From NCBI GenBank assembly GCA_963771015.1, contig CAVYRN010000006.1, positions 62,001-126,000 of the forward strand: a DNA stretch of 64,000 nucleotides, given 5' to 3'. Shown piece by piece: positions 8,111-19,849 of this stretch. Numbering within the stretch: position 1 is the first letter of the stretch; each line of letters starts with the position of its first letter. The notes under the pieces were generated by a model, which had not been told where the DNA came from, did not search any database, and worked only from the letters and a program-made list of their open reading frames with translations. The DNA is from CAVSJJ01 sp963771015. GTDB lineage: Bacteria > Actinomycetota > Actinomycetes > Actinomycetales > Dermatophilaceae. The position numbers and the translations under genes were made by a program.

Positions 8111-9694
8111 TCAGTCCGCCGCGGCCGCGCAGCCCGGGGCCGAGGCCACCGGGGTGGGGGGGCGGCCCAGCGACGGCATGCCGAGGCTCACGGCGGGCTT
8201 GCCCGGGACGGGCGCGTCCTGGAGCGCGGCCCAGGCGTCTCCCCCGGCGGTACGGCGGACGGCATACGTCCCGTCGCCCAGGGCGGAGTCGGCCACGAGG
8301 TGGTGCGGCGCCCCGTAGGTCACGGCCACGGTGACGGCGTCGCCGGGGCGAGGCACGTCGCCGCCCTCGGGCACCGAGAGGTGGACGAGCCGGTTGTCCC
8401 GTGCCCGGCCGCTCAGCCGGGCGGTCTCGCCGTCCTTGCGTCCCTCCCCCTGCGCGACGAGCACCTCCACCTCGCGACCCTCGAGAGCCCGGTTGCCGGC
8501 CCACGACACCTCCTCCTGGAGGGCGATGAGCCGGTCGAATCGCTCCTGCACGACGGCCTTGGGCAGCTGGTCGGGCAGGTCGGCCGCGGGGGTGCCGGGT
8601 CGCTGCGAGTACTGGAAGGTGAAGGCACCGGAGAACCGGGCACGCTCGACGACCGCAAGCGTCTGCTCGAAGTCGGCGTCGGTCTCGCCGGGGAAGCCGA
8701 CGATGATGTCCGTCGTGATCGACGCGTCCGGAATGCGGTCGCGGACCGTCTCGATGATCCGCAGGAAGCGCTCGGCCCGGTAGGACCGGCGCATCGCCTT
8801 GAGCACGGCGTCGGAGCCGGACTGCAGCGGCATGTGCAGGCTGGGCATGACGTTGGGCGTCTGCGCCATGGCGTCGATGACGTCGTCGGTGAACGCCGCA
8901 GGATGTGGGCTGGTGAACCGGACCCGCTCGAGGCCGTCGATCTCGCCGCAGGCCCGAAGCAGCTTGCCGAAGGCCAGCCGGTCGCCGAAGCCGACCCCGT
9001 AGGTGTTGACGTTCTGTCCGAGCAGGGTGACCTCGACGACGCCCTGGGCGACGAGCGCCTCGACCTCGGCAAGGATCTCGCCGGGGCGCCGGTCGACCTC
9101 CGGACCGCGCAGGCTCGGAACGATGCAGAACGTGCATGTGTTGTTGCAGCCGACCGAGATGGACACCCAGGCGCTGTATGCCGAGTCGCGCCGGGTCGGG
9201 AGCGTGGACGGGAAGGTCTCGAGCGCCTCGACGATCTCGACCTCGGCTCGCCTGTTGTGCCGGGCCCGGTCGAGGAGCGCGGGAAGCGAGCCGATGTTGT
9301 GGGTGCCGAAGACGACGTCGACCCAGGGCGCCCGGTCGACGATGGCAGCCCGGTCCTTCTGGGCGAGGCACCCGCCCACGGCGATCTGCAGGTCGGGGTT
9401 GGCGGTCTTGGCCGGCCGCAGCTGACCGAGGTTGCCGTAGAGCTTGTTGTCAGCGTTCTCGCGGACCGCGCACGTGTTGAAGACGACGACGTCGGCCACC
9501 GCGGGCCGCTCCCCCGGCGGCAGGCCGGCGACGTCGAGGTAGCCGGCGGTCTCGAGCAGGCCGGCGAGCCGCTCGGAGTCGTGGACGTTCATCTGGCACC
9601 CGTGGGTACGGATGTCGTAGGTCCGTGCGGTCGGCGTCGGGGCCGGGCCGGTGGGCGCGCCCGAGGGCGCTGCGGGGTCGGTGGTCTGCGTCAT
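8111..9694 (-). CDS. miaB: tRNA-2-methylthio-N6-dimethylallyladenosine synthase
   Basis: Radical-SAM methylthiotransferase that adds a methylthio group at C2 of i6A37 in tRNA, the step after MiaA. The N-terminal UPF0004 domain begins RTYDIRTHGCQMN. The radical-SAM cluster motif is GCNNTCTFC (about residues 181-189) and a C-terminal TRAM-like domain ends near residue 455. An alanine- and proline-rich tail of about 60 residues follows. I chose the ATG at 9694 because a -10 box lies just upstream and the frame beyond it is unconserved. Confidence 0.96.
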   Translation of the reverse strand: MTQTTDPAAPSGAPTGPAPTPTARTYDIRTHGCQMNVHDSERLAGLLETAGYLDVAGLPPGERPAVADVVVFNTCAVRENADNKLYGNLGQLRPAKTANPDLQIAVGGCLAQKDRAAIVDRAPWVDVVFGTHNIGSLPALLDRARHNRRAEVEIVEALETFPSTLPTRRDSAYSAWVSISVGCNNTCTFCIVPSLRGPEVDRRPGEILAEVEALVAQGVVEVTLLGQNVNTYGVGFGDRLAFGKLLRACGEIDGLERVRFTSPHPAAFTDDVIDAMAQTPNVMPSLHMPLQSGSDAVLKAMRRSYRAERFLRIIETVRDRIPDASITTDIIVGFPGETDADFEQTLAVVERARFSGAFTFQYSQRPGTPAADLPDQLPKAVVQERFDRLIALQEEVSWAGNRALEGREVEVLVAQGEGRKDGETARLSGRARDNRLVHLSVPEGGDVPRPGDAVTVAVTYGAPHHLVADSALGDGTYAVRRTAGGDAWAALQDAPVPGKPAVSLGMPSLGRPPTPVASAPGCAAAAD

Positions 9695-9704
9695 GGCACC
9701 GTCC

Positions 9705-9710
9705 AGGGTA
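9705..9710 (-). promoter_or_regulatory. -10 box TACCCT for miaB
   Basis: TACCCT on the minus strand ends 10 bases before the miaB ATG, giving a very short leader. Confidence 0.5.
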
Positions 9711-9766
9711 AGCGAGGCGGGCGGCGGACCCGAGCGACGTCCGGGGCCGGCCCCCGCCGGTCCCAG

Positions 9767-9828
9767 GTCGAGTGGCCACGAATCGCCGTCCGAGGCAGGC
9801 GGCATACGGCGGTTCGTGGCCACTCGAC
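9767..9828. repeat. REP-like palindromic element, copy 1
   Basis: Perfect 16-bp outer arms (GTCGAGTGGCCACGAA and its complement) enclose shorter inner arms (CGCCGT at 9784-9789, ACGGCG at 9806-9811). The element contains the octamer CGGCATAC at 9802-9809. The 54-bp core (9771-9824) matches a second 54-bp element at 51281-51334, most closely in inverted orientation. It lies between the miaB promoter and a dead gene. Confidence 0.8.
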
Positions 9829-9872
9829 GGGGAGTCCGGACGGCTCGGCCGACCCGGGCGGCCACCGGGGCC

Positions 9873-10160
9873 TCAGGCCAGGCTGGTGGTCGTCACCTCG
9901 ACGTCGAGCCGGGCGACGCCGCGGCCGGAGTAGACGCCCTTGAACGGCGGCACGTCCTCGTAGTCCCGCCCGCGCGCGAAGACGACATGGTCGACGCCGA
10001 CGGGGGGGCCGTTCGTCGGGTCGGCGGGTAGCCAGTCACCGTCCCAGAACTCGACCCACGCGTGGCTCTCCCCGAGCTCGTCTCACCGACCTCGCTGTCG
10101 CGCTTTGGGGGCGAGGTAGCCCGAGACGTACCGCGCCGGGATGCACCGTGGCCTCGGGTC
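9873..10160 (-). pseudogene. C-terminal remnant of a transglutaminase-like protein
   Basis: Translation gives IPARYVSGYLAP, then in another frame KRDSEVGETSSG, then back in the first frame ESHAWVEFW...DWLPADPTN and the tail ending in VTTTSLA and a stop. These are hallmarks of the transglutaminase/SirB-like family, including the catalytic His and Asp. Two compensating frameshifts are seen, at a run of five G at 10107-10111 and near 10069-10073, with an in-frame stop at 10083-10085. The catalytic Cys region is missing, replaced by the end of recX. It is a broken, truncated gene, although sequencing errors at homopolymers could account for the shifts. Confidence 0.75.
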
Positions 10161-10197
10161 GGCTACGGACTCGCCCACGACCAGTCGCGGTCGGCGG

Positions 10198-10773
10198 TCA
10201 GTCGCGCTGGTGTTCCGGAGAGTCGGCGATCGCGTCGCGGACGACCCGCATCGCGAGGTCGGCGGGGTAGCCCTTGCGAGCCAGCATGCCGGCCAGCCGG
10301 CGGGTCTGGACGGTGATGTCGAGCCCGTGGAGCTGGCGGAGCCGCCGGTCGACCAGGCGGCGCGCCTCGTCCTCCTCGTCGGCGTCGCCGACGGTGGCCA
10401 GGGCCTCGCGGGCGACCTCGTCGTCGACGCCCTTGGATCGCAGCTCGCGGGCCAGCGCCGGCCGGGCGAGGCCGCGGCCGGCCCGCTGGGACCGGACGAG
10501 CATCTCCGCGTAGGCCGCGTCGTCGACGAGGCCGACCTGTTCCATCCGGTCGAGGACGGCCGTGGCGACGTCGTCGTCGCAGCCTCGCCGGCGGAGGACT
10601 GCCTCGAGCTGGGACCGGCTCTTCGGCGAGCCGGTCAGCTGACGCAGGACGATCTGCCGGGCCACCTCGTGCGGGTCCGGCTCCGGATCCTCGGTCGCGC
10701 CGTCGGGCGGCGGGGGGACGAGCCACAGGGACCGCTCCCCGGCCGCCCGACCACGACGGTGACGCGTCGCCAC
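10198..10773 (-). CDS. recX: RecA regulator RecX
   Basis: A 191-residue RecX/OraA family protein that binds RecA filaments and limits recombinase activity. Helical three-repeat features include ARQIVLRQLTGSPKSRSQLEAVL, DRMEQVGLVDDAAYAEMLVRS and LARELRSKGVDDEVAREAL. It starts with GTG two bases after the recA stop, so it is co-transcribed with recA and shares its SOS control. It has the usual arginine-rich N terminus of actinobacterial RecX. Confidence 0.95.
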   Translation of the reverse strand: MATRHRRGRAAGERSLWLVPPPPDGATEDPEPDPHEVARQIVLRQLTGSPKSRSQLEAVLRRRGCDDDVATAVLDRMEQVGLVDDAAYAEMLVRSQRAGRGLARPALARELRSKGVDDEVAREALATVGDADEEDEARRLVDRRLRQLHGLDITVQTRRLAGMLARKGYPADLAMRVVRDAIADSPEHQRD

Positions 10774-10775
10774 GG

Positions 10776-11831
<1,056 letters not shown>

Positions 11832-11962
11832 GACGCACCTGCACTTTCTTCTCGTTCGGCGAGCGCGCCCACCGGCGACCGGTTCTCGCGGTCGGTCTCG
11901 TCGCGATCCTCGGTCAGACGCTAGGTGCCGGCTCCGACATCGGCCCGCAGGTGCCGTCGTTC

Positions 11963-12001
11963 TGTGGACAACCAGATGTCGGGGCCGTCACCTGTGGACG
12001 A
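11963..12001 (-). promoter_or_regulatory. Pair of DnaA-box-like sequences upstream of recA
   Basis: On the minus strand TTGTCCACA (11963-11971) is an exact match to the high-GC actinobacterial DnaA box, and TCGTCCACA (11993-12001) differs at one base. They are in the same orientation, 30 bp apart, in the recA leader and promoter. Function as DnaA sites is inferred only from sequence. Confidence 0.45.
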
Positions 12002-12006
12002 CCCTA
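12001..12006 (-). promoter_or_regulatory. Putative SOS-controlled recA -10 box
   Basis: TAGGGT on the minus strand lies 2 bases downstream of the LexA box, so a bound repressor would sit over the -35/-10 spacer. The leader to recA would be about 160 bases. A second possible -10, TAGCGT at 11918-11923, would give a shorter, LexA-independent transcript. Confidence 0.5.
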
Positions 12007-12008
12007 AC

Positions 12009-12022
12009 CGAACATCTGTTCG
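12009..12022. promoter_or_regulatory. LexA (SOS) box
   Basis: CGAACATCTGTTCG matches the actinobacterial/Gram-positive LexA site CGAAC-N4-GTTCG exactly. It lies between recA and the divergent regulator gene, next to a -10 box for recA. Confidence 0.9.
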
Positions 12023-12193
12023 ATCGCCGGGTGGCGACGCGCCGACACGCCGACCGTGCTGCGCGGGCCTGCCCCACCCACCTCCGCCCGGCCGACCACT
12101 GCCCCACCTCGGGCCCGCTCCACTACCATCACGCCCGTCAGGACGCTGCCGCGACCGGCCGCGTCGAAACGGACCGACAGGGACGATGACGGG

Positions 12194-15100
12194 ATGACGG
12201 TGCCGACCAGGCCTCGCCTCCACCGCGAGGTCCTCGACCGGCGCGTCCACGTCGTCACGGCGGGGCCCGGGTTCGGCAAGAGCACCCTCATCACCGACTG
12301 GGCCGAGCGGGTTCCTTCCGTCGTCGTCGCTCTCGGCCCGGTTCACCGCTCGACGGGCACCCTCGCCCGAACCCTCCTGGACGGCTTCCGCCTGCGGGTG
12401 CCGGCCCTCGGACCGCCGCTCGGCACCGTCGTCGCGGCGCTCGCCGACGGGGCTCCGGACCCGACCGCTCTCGCCGCGGAGTTCGGCGAGCTGCTTCAGG
12501 CTCACCTCGCCCGGGATGTCGCCCTCGTCCTCGACAACGTCGAGGAGCTCGAGGGCTCCGAGGCAGCGCTCCTCGTCGACGCCCTCATCCGGCACGCTCC
12601 GGACCGGCTCCACTTCGTCCTGGCCGGTCGCGCGGAGCCGCCGGTCCGGCTCTCCCGGTTGAGGGTGGCCGGAGAGGTCGAGGACCTCGACGCGGGCGAC
12701 CTCGCCTTCACCCCGGGCGAGACGGCCGACATCCTCGCCCACGAGCTCGGCGAGGCCGGGTCACAGCTCGCCGACCGGGTTCAGGCGGCCACGTCGGGAT
12801 GGCCGGTGGCGGTGCGCCTCGTCTGCGAGACGATGCGGCGCGCCGCGTCCAAGGACGCCGCCCGCGTCCTCGACCCGATCCGGCATCCCGGCGGGACGCT
12901 CTTCTCCTATCTCGCCGAGGAGGTCCTCGCCACCGAGTCCGTACCGGCACGACGAGTGCTCGAGGCTGCCGCCCTCGTCGGCGGCATGGACCCTCGGCTG
13001 GCCACCGCCCTCGGCATCGCCGATGCCACGACGGTTCTCGACACGCTGCGCAGCCGAGGGCTGTACTTCGACGAGCACGAGGAGCCCCTCCGGCTCACCC
13101 CGCTCGTTGCCGGGCACCTGACGATGACGAGCTCCTTCACCGAGACCGAGCGGCGTCGTGTGCTCGGCGAGGGGGTCACGTGGCATCTCGCCCAGGCGCG
13201 CTGGGTCGAGGCCCTCACCCTCCTGCGGGACCTCGCCGACCCCGAGCTCGTGACGAGCACCGTGCTGGCCCACGCGACGGCCATGCTCGACGGCGGTGCG
13301 GCGAACGCCCTCATCGAAACCGTCGAGACGGTGCCCGCCGTCCGGCGCTCCGCGGATCTCGAGCGGGTCCATGCCGAGGCCTACCGCCTCACCGGACACG
13401 GCGACCACGCGCTGGAGATCCTCACCCGGCTGGCCGGCGACGATGACCCCGTCGACCCGGCCCTGGCCTGGCGCATCGGCGTCATCCACCACCTCCGGGG
13501 GGAGCTCGAGCGCGCCCTGGCGGCCTATGGGCGCGGCGCGCAGGCGGGACCAGCGGGCGATGTCGCCATGCTGCTGTCCTGGCACGCGTCCGCGGTCTGG
13601 GCCACCGCCGACCTCGACCGGAGCCGAGCCCTGGCCGAGCGAGCCCTCGACGCGGCCCGCGAGGCGAACGACGACCGCGCGTTCGGAGCAGCCCACACCG
13701 TCATGGCCATGGTCGCCGCGCTCGCCGGCGACCGCTCGGGCAACGAGGCCCACTACCTCCGCGCCCTCGAGCACGCCGAACGAGCCGGAGATCTGTGGCA
13801 GCAGATGAGGATCCACACCAACCGCGGCTCCCGGCACGAGGAGGAGGGCAGCTATGCCGAGTCGATCGCCGAGACCGAGCAGGCGCTGCGGCTCGCGGAG
13901 CTGACCGACGACGGGGCGTTCGAGGCCCTGGCCCTCCTCAACCGGGGGCAGGCCCGCCTGCACCTCGGGGCCGTCGATGAGGCGGCCGCCGACTTCGCTG
14001 CGGCACGGCTTCGCTGGGATGCGATCGGGTCGCGGCACTCGGCGTACGCCTCGGCCGCGCTGGGGGACGTTCACCGGATCCGGGGCGACCGGGCCCAGGC
14101 TGTCGCGGCGTACCGGTCGGCCCTCACGACGAGCGAGCCCGAGGGTGACGTCCAGGGCCTGGTCCCCGCCCTCGTCGGTCTGTCGCGGGCACTCCTCGAC
14201 GACGACCCCGATGAGGCGCTCGTGCTGGCCCGCCGCGCCGTCGCCCACGCGGCCGCGCTGGACGTCACCGACGCCCACCTCGCCCTCGGCCGGGCGCTGC
14301 TGGCCCGGGGCGACCGGACGGGTGCGAGGGCCGAGGCCGAGACGGCCGTCGACCTGGCGGGCGCCCGACGGGACCGCCGTGGGCTGGCCCGCGGGCTCGA
14401 GCTCTCCGCCGAGTGCGCAGGGCCCGGCGTGGGAGCCGGGGCCGACCCACGCCTCGACGAGGCCCTCCGCCTGTGGCGCGAGCTCGGCGACCCGCTCGGG
14501 GAGCTCGTCAACCGGCTCACCCGGGCCCGGCTGGGCGGCAGCGCCCCCGACGAGATCGCGGACATCGTCGAAACCGCGTCTCGCCTCGGCGCGCGGGGAC
14601 TGGTCGCCGCCGCTCGCGACCTCGACGGGCACGACGGGCCCCCTCCGGCCGTGCGGATCCGGACCCTCGGTGGGTTCGGCGTGGACCTCGACGGCGAACC
14701 CGTGCCCCTGACGGCCTGGCAGTCGAAGAAGGCCCGGGACCTGCTCAAGATCCTGCTCGCCCACCGTGGCCGGGCCGTTCACCGCGAGATGCTCATGGAG
14801 GCGCTCTGGCCCGGCGGGCCGCCGGCCAGGACGTCCAACCGGCTGTCGGTGGCGCTGTCCACGTTGCGGGCCGTCCTCGACCCCGGTGGGCGTCATGCCG
14901 ATCCCGTCGTCCACGCCGACCGGACGAGCGTGCGGCTCGACCTCGGCGTGGCCGCGGTCGACGTCGAGCTGTTCCTGGCGGACGCCGCCGCCGGGCTCGA
15001 GCGTTTCCAGGCCGGCGACCCGCGCGGCGCCCGCGCGCTGCTCCTGCGGGCCGAGACGGCATACCTCGGGGATGTCCTGCCGGAGGACGCGTACGACGAG

Positions 15101-15397
15101 AGCGTGGGCCGGCTGCGGGACGAGGCGCGCACCGCATTCATGTCCACCGCGAGGGCCTTGGCCCGCCTCGCGGCGGACGCCGGCGACCACGATGCCGCCG
15201 CCCGCCACCACCAGCGATTGCTGGCGGTCGACCCCTACGACGAGGCCGCGAGCCTCGGCCTTGTCGGCGCCCTGACGCGCGCCGGGCTCCACGGGGAGGC
15301 GCGGCGGGTGTACGGGCAGTACGCCGGTCGGATGACCGAGCTCGGCCTCGAGCCCGCCGCCTTCCCCGCCACCGTGGCGGCCGCCCGCCGACCTTAA
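12194..15397 (+). CDS. Giant STAND-type regulator with C-terminal SARP/BTAD domain
   Basis: A 1067-residue signal-transducing regulator. The N-terminal P-loop is TAGPGFGKST (about residues 22-31), followed by a MalT-like NTPase region (LVLDNVEEL as Walker B). A long alanine-rich helical region (about 330-810) looks like tetratricopeptide repeats. A winged helix beginning RIRTLGGFGVDLDG (about residue 820) and a bacterial transcriptional activator domain close the protein. SARP/AfsR proteins carry the DNA-binding part at the N terminus; here it is C-terminal, as in a known subgroup of MalT-like activators. The start ATG at 12194 is in frame immediately before conserved sequence. It precedes the lipoprotein operon on the same strand by 50 bases, which suggests that it controls it. 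Confidence 0.88.
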   Translation: MTVPTRPRLHREVLDRRVHVVTAGPGFGKSTLITDWAERVPSVVVALGPVHRSTGTLARTLLDGFRLRVPALGPPLGTVVAALADGAPDPTALAAEFGELLQAHLARDVALVLDNVEELEGSEAALLVDALIRHAPDRLHFVLAGRAEPPVRLSRLRVAGEVEDLDAGDLAFTPGETADILAHELGEAGSQLADRVQAATSGWPVAVRLVCETMRRAASKDAARVLDPIRHPGGTLFSYLAEEVLATESVPARRVLEAAALVGGMDPRLATALGIADATTVLDTLRSRGLYFDEHEEPLRLTPLVAGHLTMTSSFTETERRRVLGEGVTWHLAQARWVEALTLLRDLADPELVTSTVLAHATAMLDGGAANALIETVETVPAVRRSADLERVHAEAYRLTGHGDHALEILTRLAGDDDPVDPALAWRIGVIHHLRGELERALAAYGRGAQAGPAGDVAMLLSWHASAVWATADLDRSRALAERALDAAREANDDRAFGAAHTVMAMVAALAGDRSGNEAHYLRALEHAERAGDLWQQMRIHTNRGSRHEEEGSYAESIAETEQALRLAELTDDGAFEALALLNRGQARLHLGAVDEAAADFAAARLRWDAIGSRHSAYASAALGDVHRIRGDRAQAVAAYRSALTTSEPEGDVQGLVPALVGLSRALLDDDPDEALVLARRAVAHAAALDVTDAHLALGRALLARGDRTGARAEAETAVDLAGARRDRRGLARGLELSAECAGPGVGAGADPRLDEALRLWRELGDPLGELVNRLTRARLGGSAPDEIADIVETASRLGARGLVAAARDLDGHDGPPPAVRIRTLGGFGVDLDGEPVPLTAWQSKKARDLLKILLAHRGRAVHREMLMEALWPGGPPARTSNRLSVALSTLRAVLDPGGRHADPVVHADRTSVRLDLGVAAVDVELFLADAAAGLERFQAGDPRGARALLLRAETAYLGDVLPEDAYDESVGRLRDEARTAFMSTARALARLAADAGDHDAAARHHQRLLAVDPYDEAASLGLVGALTRAGLHGEARRVYGQYAGRMTELGLEPAAFPATVAAARRP

Positions 15398-15447
15398 GGC
15401 CACCTTCAGCCCCGCCGGGACGATGGCGGTGACCCAGGGAGGCCCTC

Positions 15448-16029
15448 ATGACCAGGCACCACCTCGGGCCGCCGGCCGCGGTCCTCGCACCGGTCGCGCT
15501 CGTCGCCGCCATCCTCACCGGAGGCTGCGGGTCGGCGGACTCGGGCGCCCCTGCGGCCGATGGGTCGATCGCCGCCACGTCGGGCGCGGGCGCGGCCACG
15601 ACACGGCAGGACGCGCCGGCCGCCCTGCCCGACCCGTGCAGCCTCCTGACGACGGCCGAGATCGCCGCAGCGTCGACGCTGGAGTTCGGGGCGGGAACAC
15701 CGAGCACCGTCATCACGGGTGAGGACCGGGCCGCCTGCGACTGGGTGAGCACCGGGTCGACCTTCGCGACCGCACAGGTCCTGCTGTGGCGGACCTCGGC
15801 CGGTTCCTACGACGATGCGCGGAGCGGAATGACGGACGCCTTGGGGACCGACGTCTCCGACATCACGATCCCCGGGACCCGGCATGCCTTCACCGTGACC
15901 GGCGGAACCATCATCGGCATGGACATGGGCGGCCTGTACCTCCAGGTGTCGTTCCTCCCGTCGAGCAACGAGGACGTCCTCACGACGACGACGGGCCTGG
16001 CAACGAGGGCCGCGGGCCGGGTGACGTGA
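15448..16029 (+). CDS. DUF3558-like secreted lipoprotein
   Basis: A 193-residue lipoprotein. The signal peptide ends in a lipobox-like LTGGC (Cys about residue 28), followed by a Ser/Ala-rich linker and a globular domain starting DPCSLLTTAEIAA, the signature of DUF3558-type mycobacterial and actinobacterial lipoproteins. It contains two conserved cysteines (DPC and AACDW) that may pair. GGGAGG precedes the ATG. It is the first gene of a three-gene operon with the next two lipoproteins; the role is unknown. Confidence 0.85.
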   Translation: MTRHHLGPPAAVLAPVALVAAILTGGCGSADSGAPAADGSIAATSGAGAATTRQDAPAALPDPCSLLTTAEIAAASTLEFGAGTPSTVITGEDRAACDWVSTGSTFATAQVLLWRTSAGSYDDARSGMTDALGTDVSDITIPGTRHAFTVTGGTIIGMDMGGLYLQVSFLPSSNEDVLTTTTGLATRAAGRVT

Positions 16030-16030
16030 G

Positions 16031-18918
16031 ATGCCCGGCCGGAGGGGACCTGGCGGTTCCGGCGCTGCACCGGGGCCGGCACACGGGCACCCCGGCCCCG
16101 GGCGGCGGGGGGCCCGGCGGCTGGGCGCCCTCGTGACGGCCGCCCTCCTCGCGGGGGCATGCACGGCAGGCTCGACGGGGTCGCGGTCCCCCGCCGGGTC
16201 CGGCGCGGGTGTGGCATCGATCCGACCGCCCCCACCGCCCGCACCGGTCGTCCCGCTCCTGCGGATGCCGGTTGGGCATCGGCCGGCCGTCGTCGGTCGC
16301 CAGGTGGCGCTGACCGGGTATGCCGTCGCCGACGCCCCGCTGGCGGGGCTGGAGCTGTGGGCGGACGGGGCCCTCGTCGATGCGGTCGCCGCAGGGGGCG
16401 GCCGCACCGACGAGGGCCACGTGTTCGGTTGGACGCCCGGTGCTCCCGGGCTGCACGCCCTGTCGCTGCGCGCCGTCGACGTGACCGATCGCTCGGCCCG
16501 CTCGGCTCTGGTCTGGGTGCGGGTCGTCGGCCGGGCGCCCGGGTCGGTGGCCGCCCCGGCCGCCTGGCCGGCCGATGGGGCCGCCCCGGCCGCGACGCCG
16601 CGACCGCTCTCCGAGACCCCCGCCGCACCGAGCGTCTCGCTCGACGCAGGCGGGTGCACCGCCACCCTGACGATGCGAGCGCAGCCGGGCGCGGACGGCA
16701 TCGCCCTGCTCTCCGCCGGGTTCGGCGCACGTGGTTTCCGGGCACTCGACCTCGTCCCAGCCGGTGGGGGGACGGTGAGCGTCCCGCTTCTGCCGACCCC
16801 CCGGATCGTCTATGCCGACGTCTACCACGGACGCATCGAGCACTCCTCGGCCCCGGTCCTCGTGCCGGGGCACGACTGCGCCGTGGGCGAGAGCACCGGG
16901 GAGCTCGGCTTCGACGCCGGGATCCTCACCGCGTCCCGTGACGCGCAGGCGGCATACCTCTTTCTCCACGTCGACGGCGAACCATGGCGGCGCGTCCCGG
17001 CTCGGGACCAGACCTTCGTCGCCGCCGGCGCGGACGGCTCCTTCGACTTCTCCACGGCCCTGCCGCCCCTCACCGTCGACCGGGGGTACACCGTCGAGGC
17101 CTGGGGCCGGTCCGGCGGTGCCCTCGTCGCGTTGGGGTCCGTCGCGTACCGCCCCAAGCAGCACCCCGCCACCGGGGCCGCCCTGGTTCCCCAGACCGTC
17201 ACGGAGAGCAAGCTCGGGATCGTGGGAAACGGGGCCCTGCCGGACGGCGGCTTCGGGGAGGTCCTCTCCTCCTTCGCCAAGGTGTGCCTCTACCCGCAAC
17301 CGACCGGAGCCCCCGGCTCGCAGGTCATCGGCACCTACCCGGAGGACTGCCTCGCGGTGAGCGACGTACACACCCTGCGCTGGACCGCCTTCTCCGGAGT
17401 CGACCACGGGATCCTCCAGATCTCCACGAAGCCCTTCCCCAGCGGTCCGGCCCTCGACCTTCCCGGGCTGATCGAGAGCCGCTCCGTCTCGCCGGGCCTC
17501 ATCCCCATCGACGTCGCAGCCATCCTCGACCCACCGACCGCCGCCGGGTCCGGGAGTTCCACCCTCATCGACTACCAGACGCTCAAGGACCTGGTCGGCA
17601 CGCCGGGGACGGTGGTCCCCGGCGGCGGAACGGCGCTCGCCCAGGAGGACGCCGCGCTGCCCTGGCTGCCGCCCGAGCCCGGGCACCTGTACCTCCGGGT
17701 CGTCGCCTCCGACGGCACCAAGCCGGTGGCGGGGACCTCCAACACCGTCGCGGTCGAGCTGCGCCGGACCCCACCTGCCGGGACGTTGAAGATCCCGCAC
17801 CCCGAGGCGATCTCCGTGAAGGTCACCTCGGCCATCGCACCGGGTCTGCCGAACCCCGCCTACGCCCGATGCGTGCGGGTCGTCGACACCCCGTTCACGA
17901 ACGGCGCCAACCCGGCACCGGCGGCGCAGCCAGGGTGGCCGAGCCTGCAGCCTCTCTACGACCAGTTCGCCCCAGCCATCCCGGGCGCCACCATCTGCGC
18001 GAAGTACGACCCGCCGGAGGAGGACTGGTGGGACATCATTGCTGACGCCGTCGCCTTCATGACCGATGTCTGGGACGCCTTCGTCGACTTCTACGGCAAC
18101 CTCAAGTCCGCCGTCGTCAACGGCATCGTCTCGATCACCGGCTGCCAGCCCAAGGACGTCTGCGCGGCCGCGGTCGGTGCCCTGGTCGACACGGGTCTGG
18201 CAGCCCTCGGTGTCCCCCCGACGCTGCCGAAGTGGGAGGCGGTCGTCAGCGCCGCCGAGGGCCACCTCCAGGACCTCGCGGTGGCGACGCTCGCGGCCGG
18301 CGGGATGGACTGCGGCGTCGCCCAGGAGGCGTGCGAGAAGATGGCGGGCCAGCTCACCGGCGAGCTCATCAAGGCCGTCCACCAGCACGTCAGCCAGGCC
18401 GCCGTGGCCGCCGCCGGCGGGGGCGACTGGTACATCTACCTCAACCCGAAGATCATGGTGGTCCCCGAGCCCGTCTCCACCCTTCAGCCCGGGATCTTCC
18501 TGCTCACGGTGACCCGCTCCGCCAGCGCCCTGGCCAAGCCCGTCCAGCCCTGCACGGTCTGGGGACACGTCACCGGGTCCCAGCCGGCGTGGACATGGCA
18601 CAACGAGAAGCTGAAGGCCTACGTGACCGGGCCGGTCTCGGGCGAGTTCATGGTGCCGGTCGAACAGGAGCTGCAGCTGTCGGCCCTCGCCCCGGGGGCC
18701 TCGACGACGGTGGCCATGGCCGTTCCGGACCTGAGCGAGTGGTACCTGCCCGGACAGAGCCTGGTCGAGGTGGGGTGGTCGAAGTACCACCCCTCGCCCT
18801 GGATCTTCTTCCAGAAGGGCAGCACCATCACGATGACGCTGCACGGCTGCGGCGTCGACTTCACCCAGAGCTTCCCCCAGGACGGGACCTACGTCCTTCC
18901 CGCGGAGTACCCCTACCC

Positions 18919-18922
<4 letters not shown>
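16031..18922 (+). CDS. Large secreted lipoprotein with Ig-like domain
   Basis: A 963-residue protein, not assigned to a named family. An arginine-rich N terminus leads to a hydrophobic signal and possible lipobox (LLAGAC, Cys about 44), then a Pro-rich linker. A bacterial Ig-like domain (about residues 78-175) contains AVVGRQVALTGYAVADAP...ELWADG and ends in LVWVRVVGR. Several beta-rich segments follow; residues about 650-800 are helical with cysteine pairs (CQPKDVC, DCGVAQEAC). It starts one base after the preceding stop and overlaps the next gene by ATGA. I infer a cell-surface protein complex with its operon neighbours. Confidence 0.7.
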
Positions 18923-19818
<896 letters not shown>

Positions 19819-19849
19819 GGCGGCCACCCCGACCGGGGCGGGTCAGGGG

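Noticed and set aside
12761..15403. Open frame of 880 codons opposite the STAND regulator
   Set aside because: Antisense shadow with repetitive Gly/Arg/Val/Glu composition; the plus-strand protein has clear P-loop and BTAD motifs.
15980..18844. Open frame of 954 codons opposite the large lipoprotein gene
   Set aside because: Shadow frame; the plus-strand gene has a signal peptide, coupled starts and cysteine pairs.
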